A stretch of DNA of 5,717 nt from the NCBI GenBank assembly GCA_003501375.1, contig DNPO01000185.1, positions 507 through 6,223 on the forward strand, in the 5' to 3' direction. A program made the position numbers and the translations under genes. The notes beneath the pieces were generated by a model. It did no database searches, was not told the origin of the DNA, and was given only the letters and a program-made list of their open reading frames with translations. This stretch comes from Candidatus Sumerlaeota bacterium (lineage in GTDB: Bacteria; Sumerlaeota; Sumerlaeia; UBA8349). Shown piece after piece: positions 1-5,717 of the stretch. Numbering within the stretch: the stretch's first letter is position 1; each line of letters begins with the position of its first letter.

Positions 1-4
1 TGAA

Positions 5-73
5 ATCTGCGTAATCTGTGGATAATGCAGTATGGTTTTGAAGTTAATCTGCGTTATCTGCGCAATCTGCGGA
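5..73 (+). repeat. Two clusters of a 9-bp repeat (ATCTGCGNN)
   Basis: Two head-to-tail units lie at 5-13 (ATCTGCGTA) and 14-22 (ATCTGTGGA). Three more lie at 47-55, 56-64 and 65-73, sharing the core ATCTGCG followed by two variable bases. The clusters are separated by 24 bp of unrelated sequence. The repeats lie outside any gene, just before hflX. I see no reading frame, and no convincing promoter between the repeats and hflX. Function is unknown. The phrase resembles intergenic repeats known to me from several environmental bacterial lineages, but I cannot confirm the family without a search. Confidence 0.75.
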
Positions 74-114
74 TAGCCTGTTGAAGTTCTTGGTGGTTCA
101 AAATCGGTGGATAT

Positions 115-118
115 GGAG
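115..118 (+). promoter_or_regulatory. Ribosome binding site of hflX
   Basis: GGAG lies 5 nt before the ATG at 124. It supports that ATG as the true start. Confidence 0.6.
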
Positions 119-123
119 TTCAC

Positions 124-1497
124 ATGACGGAAAATGAAGGTTTGGAAGAAGTTGGCCCCGAAACAGAGCGCGTGGTATTGGTCGGATTGCAACGCGATGC
201 CGATACTCTCGAGTCCGCTGAACTCTCTTTGGATGAACTCGAACGCTTGGTGGACAGTTGCGGGGGCGAGGTAATCGATAAAAAAGTGATTCGTCTGCGC
301 GATCCGCAGCCATCCACGCTGATTTCCAAAGGCCATTTGGAAATGTTGAAGCCGTGGGTGGATGCTTCTGAGGCGGATATTTTTTGCATTGATGATGATT
401 TTAGTCCTGTGCAACAGCGCAACTTGGAAAAGTATTTGGGTTGTCGCGTGCTCACCCGCACGGAAATCATTTTGGATATTTTTGCCACCCACGCTCGCAC
501 GCGCGAAAGCATGACGCAGGTGGAATTGGCGCAGTTGAAATATCGCTCAACGCGGTTGATCGGAGCGGCCATTGCCTCGGCAAAAATGGGGGGTGCAAGC
601 GCGCGTATTGCGACCCGTGGCCCGGGCGAAATGCAGTTGGAAATGGACCGGCGACACATCCGCGAACGCGTGCAGCGGTTGGAACGGAGCCTGCAAGTTA
701 TCCGGTCGCAACGCGCGATTCAGCGACAACGTCGCATGAAATCCGGCATGCCGCTGGTGGGAATTGTTGGTTATACAAATGCTGGTAAGTCTACGCTGCT
801 CAATCGTCTAACTCAAGCCGGAGTGCTGGCAGAAAACCGCTTGTTTTCCACGTTGGACACCACGGTGCGGTCGCTTGCGATGCCCGGCGGATTCGAGGTG
901 GGGCTGATCGATACCGTTGGGTTTGTGAGCAAATTACCCCACTCGTTGGTCGCGGCATTTCGCGCGACGCTTGAGGAAATTACGTACGCCGATATTATCT
1001 TGCACGTGGCTGATGCAACGTCGCCGCGACTGGATATTGAGTGTGCTGCAACGGATGAAATTTTGACATCGCTCAAGTGTGAAACCACGCCGCGCCTGAC
1101 GGTGTGGAACAAGATTGATCGAATAGATGACCCCGTTGAGTTGCGGTTATTGCCGCACAATCGACCGCCTGCCGTGGCGATTTCTGCGTTGGAAAATCTG
1201 GGAATTGCAGAATTGTTGTCTGCTGTCGAAAAAATGGTGTTGGAACATGGGCACATGGCGACGCTGCTGATTCCGTATGATCGCTACGATCTGGTGGCGC
1301 GGTTGCATCGGGAAAGTCAGGTATTGGATTCGCGCGATGCGCCGGAGGGGAAATTATTGCGCTGTCGCCTGGCCCCGCATTTGTCCGCGGTAGTGGCGGA
1401 GTATTTATATACTGGCGCGTGGGATGATGAGGAAGAGGTGGTGGACGAAGCGTACGAGGAGACACAAGAAGACCTTCAAAACCCCGACTCTCGCTGA
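124..1497 (+). CDS. hflX: HflX, ribosome-associated GTPase
   Basis: HflX is a translational GTPase of the TRAFAC/Obg-HflX group. In studied bacteria it binds the 50S subunit, splits stalled or hibernating ribosomes and aids recovery from heat stress. The 457-residue product has the expected order of parts. An N-terminal HflX domain (about 17-120, with STLISKGHLE at 64-73) leads into the linker signature ILDIFATHARTRESMTQVEL (116-135). The conserved RGPGEMQLEMDRR stretch (165-177) precedes an arginine-rich coiled helix (to about 205). The G domain follows: G1 GYTNAGKS 216-223, switch I STLDTT 242-247, G3 DTVGF 263-267, G4 NKID 329-332, G5 SAL 354-356. All nucleotide-binding residues look intact. 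E. coli HflX has 426 residues; the excess here is partly an acidic C-terminal tail (434-450). The start is supported by a GGAG site. No hfq, hflK or hflC neighbour is visible, unlike in E. coli. Confidence 0.97.
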   Translation: MTENEGLEEVGPETERVVLVGLQRDADTLESAELSLDELERLVDSCGGEVIDKKVIRLRDPQPSTLISKGHLEMLKPWVDASEADIFCIDDDFSPVQQRNLEKYLGCRVLTRTEIILDIFATHARTRESMTQVELAQLKYRSTRLIGAAIASAKMGGASARIATRGPGEMQLEMDRRHIRERVQRLERSLQVIRSQRAIQRQRRMKSGMPLVGIVGYTNAGKSTLLNRLTQAGVLAENRLFSTLDTTVRSLAMPGGFEVGLIDTVGFVSKLPHSLVAAFRATLEEITYADIILHVADATSPRLDIECAATDEILTSLKCETTPRLTVWNKIDRIDDPVELRLLPHNRPPAVAISALENLGIAELLSAVEKMVLEHGHMATLLIPYDRYDLVARLHRESQVLDSRDAPEGKLLRCRLAPHLSAVVAEYLYTGAWDDEEEVVDEAYEETQEDLQNPDSR

Positions 1498-1498
1498 G

Positions 1499-1515
1499 AC
1501 GCAGATAACTTCAAA
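1499..1515 (-). repeat. Inverted copy of the hflX leader repeat
   Basis: Read on the minus strand, this 17-nt stretch matches the 18 nt at 37-54 except for one missing A, and it contains one ATCTGCG core. A related repeat therefore flanks hflX in opposite orientation on each side, starting two bases after the stop codon. Its role is unknown. Confidence 0.55.
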
Positions 1516-1526
1516 GATTACTCAAG

Positions 1527-1591
1527 ATGGATAAGCAGGATTTGCAGGATAAAAAACATCCTGTAAATCCTGCTTATCCATGTTCTTTTTT
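1527..1591 (+). terminator. 24-bp hairpin with T-run, probable terminator of hflX
   Basis: Arms 1527-1550 and 1558-1581 are reverse complements over all 24 positions, with a single G-T (G-U in RNA) pair, around a 7-nt loop, AAAAAAC. Four bases later comes a run of six T (1586-1591). In hflX orientation this is the layout of an intrinsic terminator. In the opposite direction the hairpin is not followed by a T-run, so termination of the convergent gene is less certain. Each arm is itself a 9-bp-period repeat (GATAAGCAG, then GATTTGCAG), so the structure is probably a repeat element that also serves as terminator. It is longer than a typical terminator stem. Confidence 0.65.
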
Positions 1592-1598
1592 GTGTTCC

Positions 1599-2156
1599 CT
1601 ATTCTTCGGATGCAGCCACGACATCGTCTTGCGTCACCGTGATGCGCACCGGACGTTGTTGACGCATACGAAGCATCGTGATGGCGTTGGAAGTAAGGAT
1701 GAAGCATTCCAGCAAGGTACCACCAATGGAGCCACTGAGGTAGTTGTTGGTTAGCCAACAGATGGTGCTGGTGAACAATCCCAGTCGCATGGGTATCCCG
1801 CGCCAGAAGAAAAGCGCAATGGTTGCAATGGCGGAGCCCACGATGGGGAGTAAATCAGCTGCATGGTGGACATGGGGGACGCACAGAATGAGTAAAAGCA
1901 CCATCATGGCCGCGGCAGCCCATGCAGAGCGTGTTTTCAGGGAAAGGCCGGTACGGATGCCAGCAACAAAGGCGCTGTAGAGTGCTGTGGGGTTGCCCAG
2001 CAGAAAAAAGTGGAGGGCGTAGGTAAAACTTTGCAGACTGTTTAAGAACTTGAGGCGGTTGTCTCTTTGCTGGAGGAAAGCGGCAATACCTAAAATCATA
2101 GCGCTGTACCCGACGCATTGCGCAGGGGAAAAAATGTGGTGGATGTCGGAAAACAT
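1599..2156 (-). CDS. ygjV: YgjV-family inner-membrane protein
   Basis: This is a 185-residue, strongly hydrophobic protein of the YgjV family (bacterial inner membrane protein, Imp-YgjV). From memory E. coli YgjV is about 183 residues and shares the same landmarks: an early hydrophobic helix then a charged RDNRLKF stretch (31-37), HFFLLGNPTA (49-58), an IRT motif followed by charged RS (67-78), DLLPIVGSAIATIALFFWRG (101-120) and NYLSGSIGGTLLE (138-150). About five to six membrane helices are visible, near 12-29, 42-57, 77-93, 101-117, 123-140 and 145-162, with a short hydrophilic C-terminal tail. The molecular function of the family is unknown. I chose the ATG at 2156 because it gives the family length. 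The frame stays open upstream (ATG 2213, TTG 2234), but that extension is polar, unlike the family, and would start almost at the predicted transcription start. No good Shine-Dalgarno precedes ATG 2156. The gene converges on hflX and stands alone. Confidence 0.85.
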   Translation of the reverse strand: MFSDIHHIFSPAQCVGYSAMILGIAAFLQQRDNRLKFLNSLQSFTYALHFFLLGNPTALYSAFVAGIRTGLSLKTRSAWAAAAMMVLLLILCVPHVHHAADLLPIVGSAIATIALFFWRGIPMRLGLFTSTICWLTNNYLSGSIGGTLLECFILTSNAITMLRMRQQRPVRITVTQDDVVAASEE

Positions 2157-2224
2157 GGAGGGGGCTTTTGTCGTGGGATGACCTACAGGCGGGAAGGCGT
2201 GGCATTGCACCATCACCTTCTTGG

Positions 2225-2233
2225 ATTGTAGCA
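2225..2233 (-). promoter_or_regulatory. Candidate extended -10 promoter for the YgjV-type gene
   Basis: On the minus strand TGCTACAAT reads as an extended -10 (TGN) joined to TACAAT, one mismatch from the TATAAT consensus. No clear -35 box sits 16-19 bp upstream, as is allowed for extended -10 promoters. The predicted start near 2218 would leave a leader of about 62 nt before ATG 2156. Confidence 0.35.
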
Positions 2234-2391
2234 AATTGAACCGGCAATTGCATCTGGCAAATTTTTAGCAGCATTCCGGGGGTGCGCGAACAGGAAGTGC
2301 GCTTGGCCTGGATGGTAAAAAATCATACATAAGGAAATATATAGCCTTGGAGGAGTTCCAGGGAATGACTTGCCCCTGAATGACAATAACT

Positions 2392-2420
2392 TTGACAAAT
2401 TTGGTATGGAAGGCTAAAGT
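2392..2420 (+). promoter_or_regulatory. Sigma70-type promoter of the dehydratase gene
   Basis: A perfect -35 box TTGACA (2392-2397) is followed after exactly 17 bp by TAAAGT (2415-2420), which matches TATAAT at four of six positions including the first A and the last T. Transcription would start near 2427, leaving a leader of about 30 nt before the ATG at 2457. It should drive the dehydratase gene and perhaps the RadC fusion gene 47 nt downstream of it. Confidence 0.6.
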
Positions 2421-2456
2421 TTTGCATGAGCGGCGGCAAAGGGGCGCCTGAAGAAT

Positions 2457-4376
2457 ATGCGGAATAAAAAAGTTCGATGGATGTTGCTGGATGCGTTTTT
2501 GAGCGTATCCTCTCTCATCCTGGCCTATATCTTGTTGTTTTACTCGTTTCGATATGCGGGGTCGTCTCACGATGCTCGCACCATTTTTCAGCAGTATTTT
2601 GCCCAGGCGCTGCAAATCGTTTTCTTCGCGATGCTCCTACGTGGCATTTTGTATTATACTTTTGACCTTTACAGCGGCATTTCCCGCTATGCGGGATTGC
2701 ATGAATTGCGTCAAATTGGGGTGTCGGTTTCCAGTGGAACACTGGTTCTGATTGTCTGGAATTTTGCGACATTCTATGTTTTCAAGTATAAAGAATTTTC
2801 CCAGAACGTACCGACGTGGGTTCCGGTGCCGGTGTTGGTATTTGACTGGCTGGCGTGCGTGATGCTGTTGGGTGGTTCGCGGATGGCCAAGCGCATGTGG
2901 AATCTGACGCACTTGGCGCGGCGCGCGGGCGTTGAAAATGTGCTTATCATTGGCGCGGGCGACGTGGGCGAACTCGCTTCGCGGAGTTTCATTCAGAATC
3001 CCCAGTTTGGCTTCCGGCCTGTGGGCTATGTGGATGACGATAAGAATTTGTGGAAAAAGCAAATCCACGGTTTGCCAGTGCTGGGTGGTGTGCAGCATTT
3101 GCCGGATTTGATCCAGCACCACCAGATTACCGAAGTCATTGTGGCAACGCCGAAACCGTCGTTGCACTTTTTGGATGCCATTGTGGCGATTTGTGAGCGT
3201 GCGCACGTTGGGTTCAAAATCGTGCCCGCCGTGAGCGATCTGATGACCGAACGGGTTTCGATCAATCAGGTGCGTAACGTGGAAATTGAAGACTTGCTCG
3301 GGCGCGAACCGGTGGATTTGGCGTTGAAGCCAGAGTCGAACTACCTGAAGGGCGAGGTGGTACTGGTGACGGGTGCGGGCGGTTCGATTGGGTCGGAACT
3401 TTGCCGCCAGATTATTGCTGCCAACCCGCGGCGGTTGTTGGTGCTGGGGCGCGGCGAAAATAGCGTGTACGAAATTACTACGGAACTGAATTTCAAACAC
3501 CATGCGTCAAATGTGGTGCAGATTATCGCTGACGTGCAAGATGCCGCGCGTCTGGAATCGATTTTTACGCAGTACCGCCCGACCGTAGTGTTCCATGCCG
3601 CTGCGCATAAGCACGTGCCGCTGATGGAACTGCACCCCGGTGAAGCGATCAAGAACAATGTGTTCGGGACGTTTAATGTCGCACACCTTTCGCACAAGAT
3701 GGGTGTGAAACGGTTTATTCTGATTTCGACCGATAAAGCGGTGCGTCCCAGCAGCGTGATGGGTGCGACAAAACGCGTGGCGGAGATGATTGTTTCGGCC
3801 TTCAGCCAGGAATCGAAAACCACGCAGTATATGACCGTGCGTTTTGGCAACGTGCTGGGCAGCCGCGGATCGGTGGTGCCGTTGTTCCGTCGCCAGATCG
3901 CGGTGGGCGGACCGGTTACGGTGACACACCCGGATGTGGAACGCTACTTTATGACGATTCCCGAAGCGGTGAATTTGGTGCTGCAGGCGGGCGCGCCCGG
4001 GATGAACGGACAACTGTTTCTGTTGGATATGGGCGAGCCGGTGCGCATTGCCGATATGGCGCGTCGCATGATTGCGCTGTCGGGTTTTGAGCCGGGGCAG
4101 GACATTGATATTCAGTACACGGGGCTGCGTCCGGGCGAAAAGTTGAAGGAAGAACTGCTGACGCATACCGAAAATATTATCCAGACTGCGCACTCAAAAA
4201 TCTTTGCTACGGAAGTGGATAAACCGCGTTTGGAGACGGTGAAAAACTGGCTCCGGCGCTTTGATGAGGTTGTGTCTACGCAGGACAATGCCCAAGTGTT
4301 GCGAGAACTGATGCGCGTAGTGCCGGAATTCCACGCGGTGGATATTGCGGAACTGAACGCCAAGATACAGGCGTAA
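2457..4376 (+). CDS. Membrane-anchored UDP-GlcNAc 4,6-dehydratase-like protein (WbpM/CapD family)
   Basis: This is a long-form extended SDR dehydratase, 639 residues, close to the usual length of WbpM/CapD proteins. Characterised members convert UDP-GlcNAc to a UDP-4-keto-6-deoxy sugar on the cytoplasmic side of the inner membrane, feeding O-antigen, capsule or glycoprotein glycan synthesis. Visible parts: about four membrane helices (8-28, 50-66, 90-108, 122-139); a first Rossmann-like CoA-binding/PglD-type domain with GAGDVG (166-171); then the catalytic domain with TGAGGSIG (305-312) for NAD(P), HAAAHKHVP (380-388), STDKA (424-428), VMGATK (434-439), RFGNVLGSRGSV (462-473) and LRPGEKL (557-563). 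The usual YxxxK pair reads MxxxK (M435, K439), as known for long-form members with an SMK triad. The ATG start fits the promoter just upstream; the Shine-Dalgarno is weak (AAAGGGG at 2438-2444, or GAAGA at 2450-2454). No glycosyltransferase genes are next to it here, so the exact sugar product is not resolved. Confidence 0.92.
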   Translation: MRNKKVRWMLLDAFLSVSSLILAYILLFYSFRYAGSSHDARTIFQQYFAQALQIVFFAMLLRGILYYTFDLYSGISRYAGLHELRQIGVSVSSGTLVLIVWNFATFYVFKYKEFSQNVPTWVPVPVLVFDWLACVMLLGGSRMAKRMWNLTHLARRAGVENVLIIGAGDVGELASRSFIQNPQFGFRPVGYVDDDKNLWKKQIHGLPVLGGVQHLPDLIQHHQITEVIVATPKPSLHFLDAIVAICERAHVGFKIVPAVSDLMTERVSINQVRNVEIEDLLGREPVDLALKPESNYLKGEVVLVTGAGGSIGSELCRQIIAANPRRLLVLGRGENSVYEITTELNFKHHASNVVQIIADVQDAARLESIFTQYRPTVVFHAAAHKHVPLMELHPGEAIKNNVFGTFNVAHLSHKMGVKRFILISTDKAVRPSSVMGATKRVAEMIVSAFSQESKTTQYMTVRFGNVLGSRGSVVPLFRRQIAVGGPVTVTHPDVERYFMTIPEAVNLVLQAGAPGMNGQLFLLDMGEPVRIADMARRMIALSGFEPGQDIDIQYTGLRPGEKLKEELLTHTENIIQTAHSKIFATEVDKPRLETVKNWLRRFDEVVSTQDNAQVLRELMRVVPEFHAVDIAELNAKIQA

Positions 4377-4420
4377 GCCTGATAAGGCTTATGAGGCTTA
4401 TAAGCCCTATAGGACTTATT
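4376..4420 (+). repeat. Five tandem degenerate 9-bp units filling the spacer before the RadC fusion gene
   Basis: Read in steps of nine: AGCCTGATA (4376), AGGCTTATG (4385), AGGCTTATA (4394), AGCCCTATA (4403), GGACTTATT (4412). The first base is the last base of the upstream stop codon. Two mutually exclusive hairpins are possible: 4386-4392 with 4400-4406 (7 bp), or 4400-4407 with 4412-4419 (8 bp with one C/A mismatch, loop TATA) directly followed by TTTT. The latter resembles a small terminator or attenuator sitting against the next start codon. Whether it acts on transcription cannot be told from sequence. Confidence 0.7.
4411..4414 (+). promoter_or_regulatory. Probable ribosome binding site of the RadC fusion gene, inside the repeat
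   Basis: AGGA ends 9 nt before ATG 4424 and is made by the junction of repeat units four and five. It favours 4424 over the in-frame ATG at 4391, which lies inside the repeat and would add only 11 repeat-encoded residues. Confidence 0.45.
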
Positions 4421-4423
4421 TTT

Positions 4424-5717
4424 ATGCGCTTTCTCGACGACATTCAACTGGTGGATTGTTTTGAGCGGCTGCACCAGCATTTGTTGCGACAGGAACCTGC
4501 GCTGCAAAAACGTGGTGAAGCGCTTCCTCCCTTCGCGTATCGCTTGCAGCCACTGGCTTACTTTCTCACGCATCTGGTAGGATTACTGACGGAGTTGGAC
4601 GATCAAACGGCCGAGGGGCAACGGCGCATTCGCAAGTTTTTATTGGAACTCGATGATCGGCGTCCCTCGGAATTTTTGCAAGAGCGCTTGATGGTGCGCG
4701 AAAAAGGCGGCGTGTTGCAGAAGCCGCTGGGCGCGGTGCAAAAAGAAAAGTTGCGGGAATCTATTTGTGCGCTGAAAGATTTGGAAGATGCGCATGGCTG
4801 TTCCGATAAACCCTTTGGCGTTATTTTTGATGCCGTGTTGAAGCGGCTGGAACACTTACCCGGCCGGGTGGAGTGGCTTTGCAAAACCTTGCCATGTCTT
4901 TCACTGTTGAACGCGATGCGGTTTCTCAGCCGCATCGGTTACCCCGTGGTAGTCCCGGACACCCCCTGCCAAACCTTTTTGTTTCGCCTGGGATTTATTG
5001 AGCGTATGGGCGCGGCATCCGTGATTCAATATCAGGTGTGCGCGGTGGGTGCGGAACTTGCCCGCACGCTCCAGCGTTCCGAGGTGGAAATCAATTTGTG
5101 GATTCGCGCTTTTACGGGCGGGCTGCGCGATCTCGCGCCTGCCACCGCGCTGTGCGGACGCAAACCGCTTTGCGAGCGGTGCGGGCTAACGTCATATTGT
5201 CAGTATTATCGCTTCCGCCGTCCCGCGGCAAGTAACACGGAAGCGCCGCTACCCATCAAGCAGTGGCGAACATCGGATCGTCCCCGTGAGCGGTTGGAAG
5301 AGTTGGGCGCGCATGCGTTGGAAGATAGCGAACTGTTGGCGATCATGCTGCGCACCGGCTCGGGCAAGATGCACGTGCTTGATCTGGCGCGCAAACTGCT
5401 GGAGAAGTTTGGATCGCTCCAAGGTATCGAAGACGCTTCAATGGAAGAATTGCAAAAAGTTCACGGTATCGGGCGCATGAAGGCGATTGAGTTACGCGCC
5501 ACGTTTGAACTGGGGCGACGCCTGGCGTTGAAGCCGATCAAGGCGGGTGATGTAATTGAATCGAGCGATGATGTATATTTCGGCTATCGCGGGCGTTTCC
5601 AGCGAGTGAAGCATGAAGAGTTTCTACTGCTAATGCTGAACAATAAAAACAAAGTTATCCGCGAAGAGTTGGTTTCCACCGGCGGGTTGGACGCGTCGAT
5701 TGTGCAACCGCGCGAGG
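4424..5717 (+). CDS. radC: EndoIII-like Fe-S domain fused to RadC (3' end beyond the window)
   Basis: 431 residues are readable without a stop; the C-terminus is outside. Residues 1-140 are a largely helical region I do not recognise. Residues 145-262 resemble the second half of an endonuclease III/HhH-GPD glycosylase: IGYPVVVPDT (171-180) aligns without gaps to the EndoIII segment holding its catalytic Asp (here D179), and C244, C250, C253, C259 form a C-x5-C-x2-C-x5-C cluster like the EndoIII [4Fe-4S] loop (C-x6-C-x2-C-x5-C). The helix-hairpin-helix glycines and catalytic Lys are absent (LPCLS at 156-160), so this half may be inactive. From about 276 the protein is RadC: RPRERLEELGAHALEDSELL (286-305), LRTGSG (309-314), an HhH motif HGIGRMKA (347-354), then the start of the MPN/JAMM domain (377 on, LLLMLNNKNK, STGGLDASIVQPRE). 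The metal-binding HxH...D motif would lie past the edge. No ATG, GTG or TTG falls at the domain junction, which supports one polypeptide. RadC's cellular role is unsettled. Confidence 0.85.
   Translation, partial: MRFLDDIQLVDCFERLHQHLLRQEPALQKRGEALPPFAYRLQPLAYFLTHLVGLLTELDDQTAEGQRRIRKFLLELDDRRPSEFLQERLMVREKGGVLQKPLGAVQKEKLRESICALKDLEDAHGCSDKPFGVIFDAVLKRLEHLPGRVEWLCKTLPCLSLLNAMRFLSRIGYPVVVPDTPCQTFLFRLGFIERMGAASVIQYQVCAVGAELARTLQRSEVEINLWIRAFTGGLRDLAPATALCGRKPLCERCGLTSYCQYYRFRRPAASNTEAPLPIKQWRTSDRPRERLEELGAHALEDSELLAIMLRTGSGKMHVLDLARKLLEKFGSLQGIEDASMEELQKVHGIGRMKAIELRATFELGRRLALKPIKAGDVIESSDDVYFGYRGRFQRVKHEEFLLLMLNNKNKVIREELVSTGGLDASIVQPRE

Larger units (their letters stand above)
2157..2456. 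other. Divergent intergenic region, 300 bp
   Basis: This is the spacer between the YgjV-type gene (leftward) and the dehydratase gene (rightward). It holds the two promoter candidates listed separately and a pair of GAATGAC direct repeats at 2363-2369 and 2378-2384, 8 nt apart, just upstream of the rightward -35 box. Short open frames here have no recognisable features. I see no RNA gene or riboswitch-like structure beyond a weak 5-bp inverted repeat (CAGGG 2359-2363 / CCCTG 2374-2378). Confidence 0.6.

Noticed and set aside
1..73. CRISPR-like array
   Set aside because: Units are only 9 bp, directly abutting, with no spacers of constant length and no cas genes nearby.
120..659. 179-residue open frame on the minus strand opposite hflX
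   Set aside because: It lies fully inside the well-supported hflX gene and shows no family motif; low-complexity Ser/Arg composition is typical of an antisense shadow.
1527..1754. 75-residue plus-strand frame starting in the terminator hairpin
   Set aside because: It begins within the hairpin repeat and continues antisense to the YgjV-type gene. No ribosome binding site and no recognisable product.
2157..2234. Longer N-terminus for the YgjV-type protein (starts at 2213 or 2234)
   Set aside because: The extra 19-26 residues are polar and absent from the family as I recall it, and the candidate promoter's start site falls at about 2218.
2359..2378. Small inverted repeat as terminator or riboswitch stem
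   Set aside because: Only five pairs around a 10-nt loop with no T-run; expected by chance.
2637..4193. Long minus-strand open frames (288 and 228 residues) opposite the dehydratase
   Set aside because: Histidine-, asparagine- and arginine-rich translations without recognisable domains, on the reverse of a conserved gene; these are shadows of its codon bias.
4603..4935. 110-residue minus-strand frame opposite the RadC fusion gene
   Set aside because: It overlaps the longer plus-strand frame, which carries clear domain motifs, and has none of its own.

Overview
The window carries four protein genes, the last cut off by the right edge, separated by intergenic DNA rich in short repeats. Base composition is moderate (about half G+C by eye) and coding style looks uniform. 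There is no sign of phage, transposon, CRISPR array, tRNA or rRNA. The gene content (HflX GTPase, YgjV-type membrane protein, long-form nucleotide-sugar dehydratase, RadC) is bacterial and not lineage-specific. The intergenic 9-mer repeats resemble repeats I associate with large-genome free-living lineages such as Verrucomicrobiota, Lentisphaerota and Planctomycetota. That placement is a weak inference.

Layout. 1-123: non-coding leader with two clusters of a 9-bp repeat, then the ribosome binding site of hflX. 124-1497 (+): hflX, ribosome-associated GTPase. 1498-1598: convergent junction with an inverted copy of the leader repeat and a 24-bp hairpin followed by a T-run, a probable terminator. 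1599-2156 (-): YgjV-family inner-membrane protein. 2157-2456: 300-bp divergent region with a good sigma70-type promoter for the right-hand gene and a candidate extended -10 promoter for the left-hand gene. 2457-4376 (+): membrane-anchored UDP-sugar 4,6-dehydratase of the WbpM/CapD type, involved in surface polysaccharide precursor synthesis. 4377-4423: a spacer built almost entirely of a third 9-bp-period repeat. 4424 to the window end (+): an open frame with no stop codon that joins an endonuclease III-like Fe-S domain to a RadC protein.

The genes do not form one pathway. The most interesting points are the Fe-S/EndoIII-like::RadC fusion, whose glycosylase half looks degenerate, and three intergenic repeat families with different sequences that all have a 9-bp period. 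One of these also supplies the likely ribosome binding site of the fusion gene, and another forms the arms of the terminator-like hairpin.
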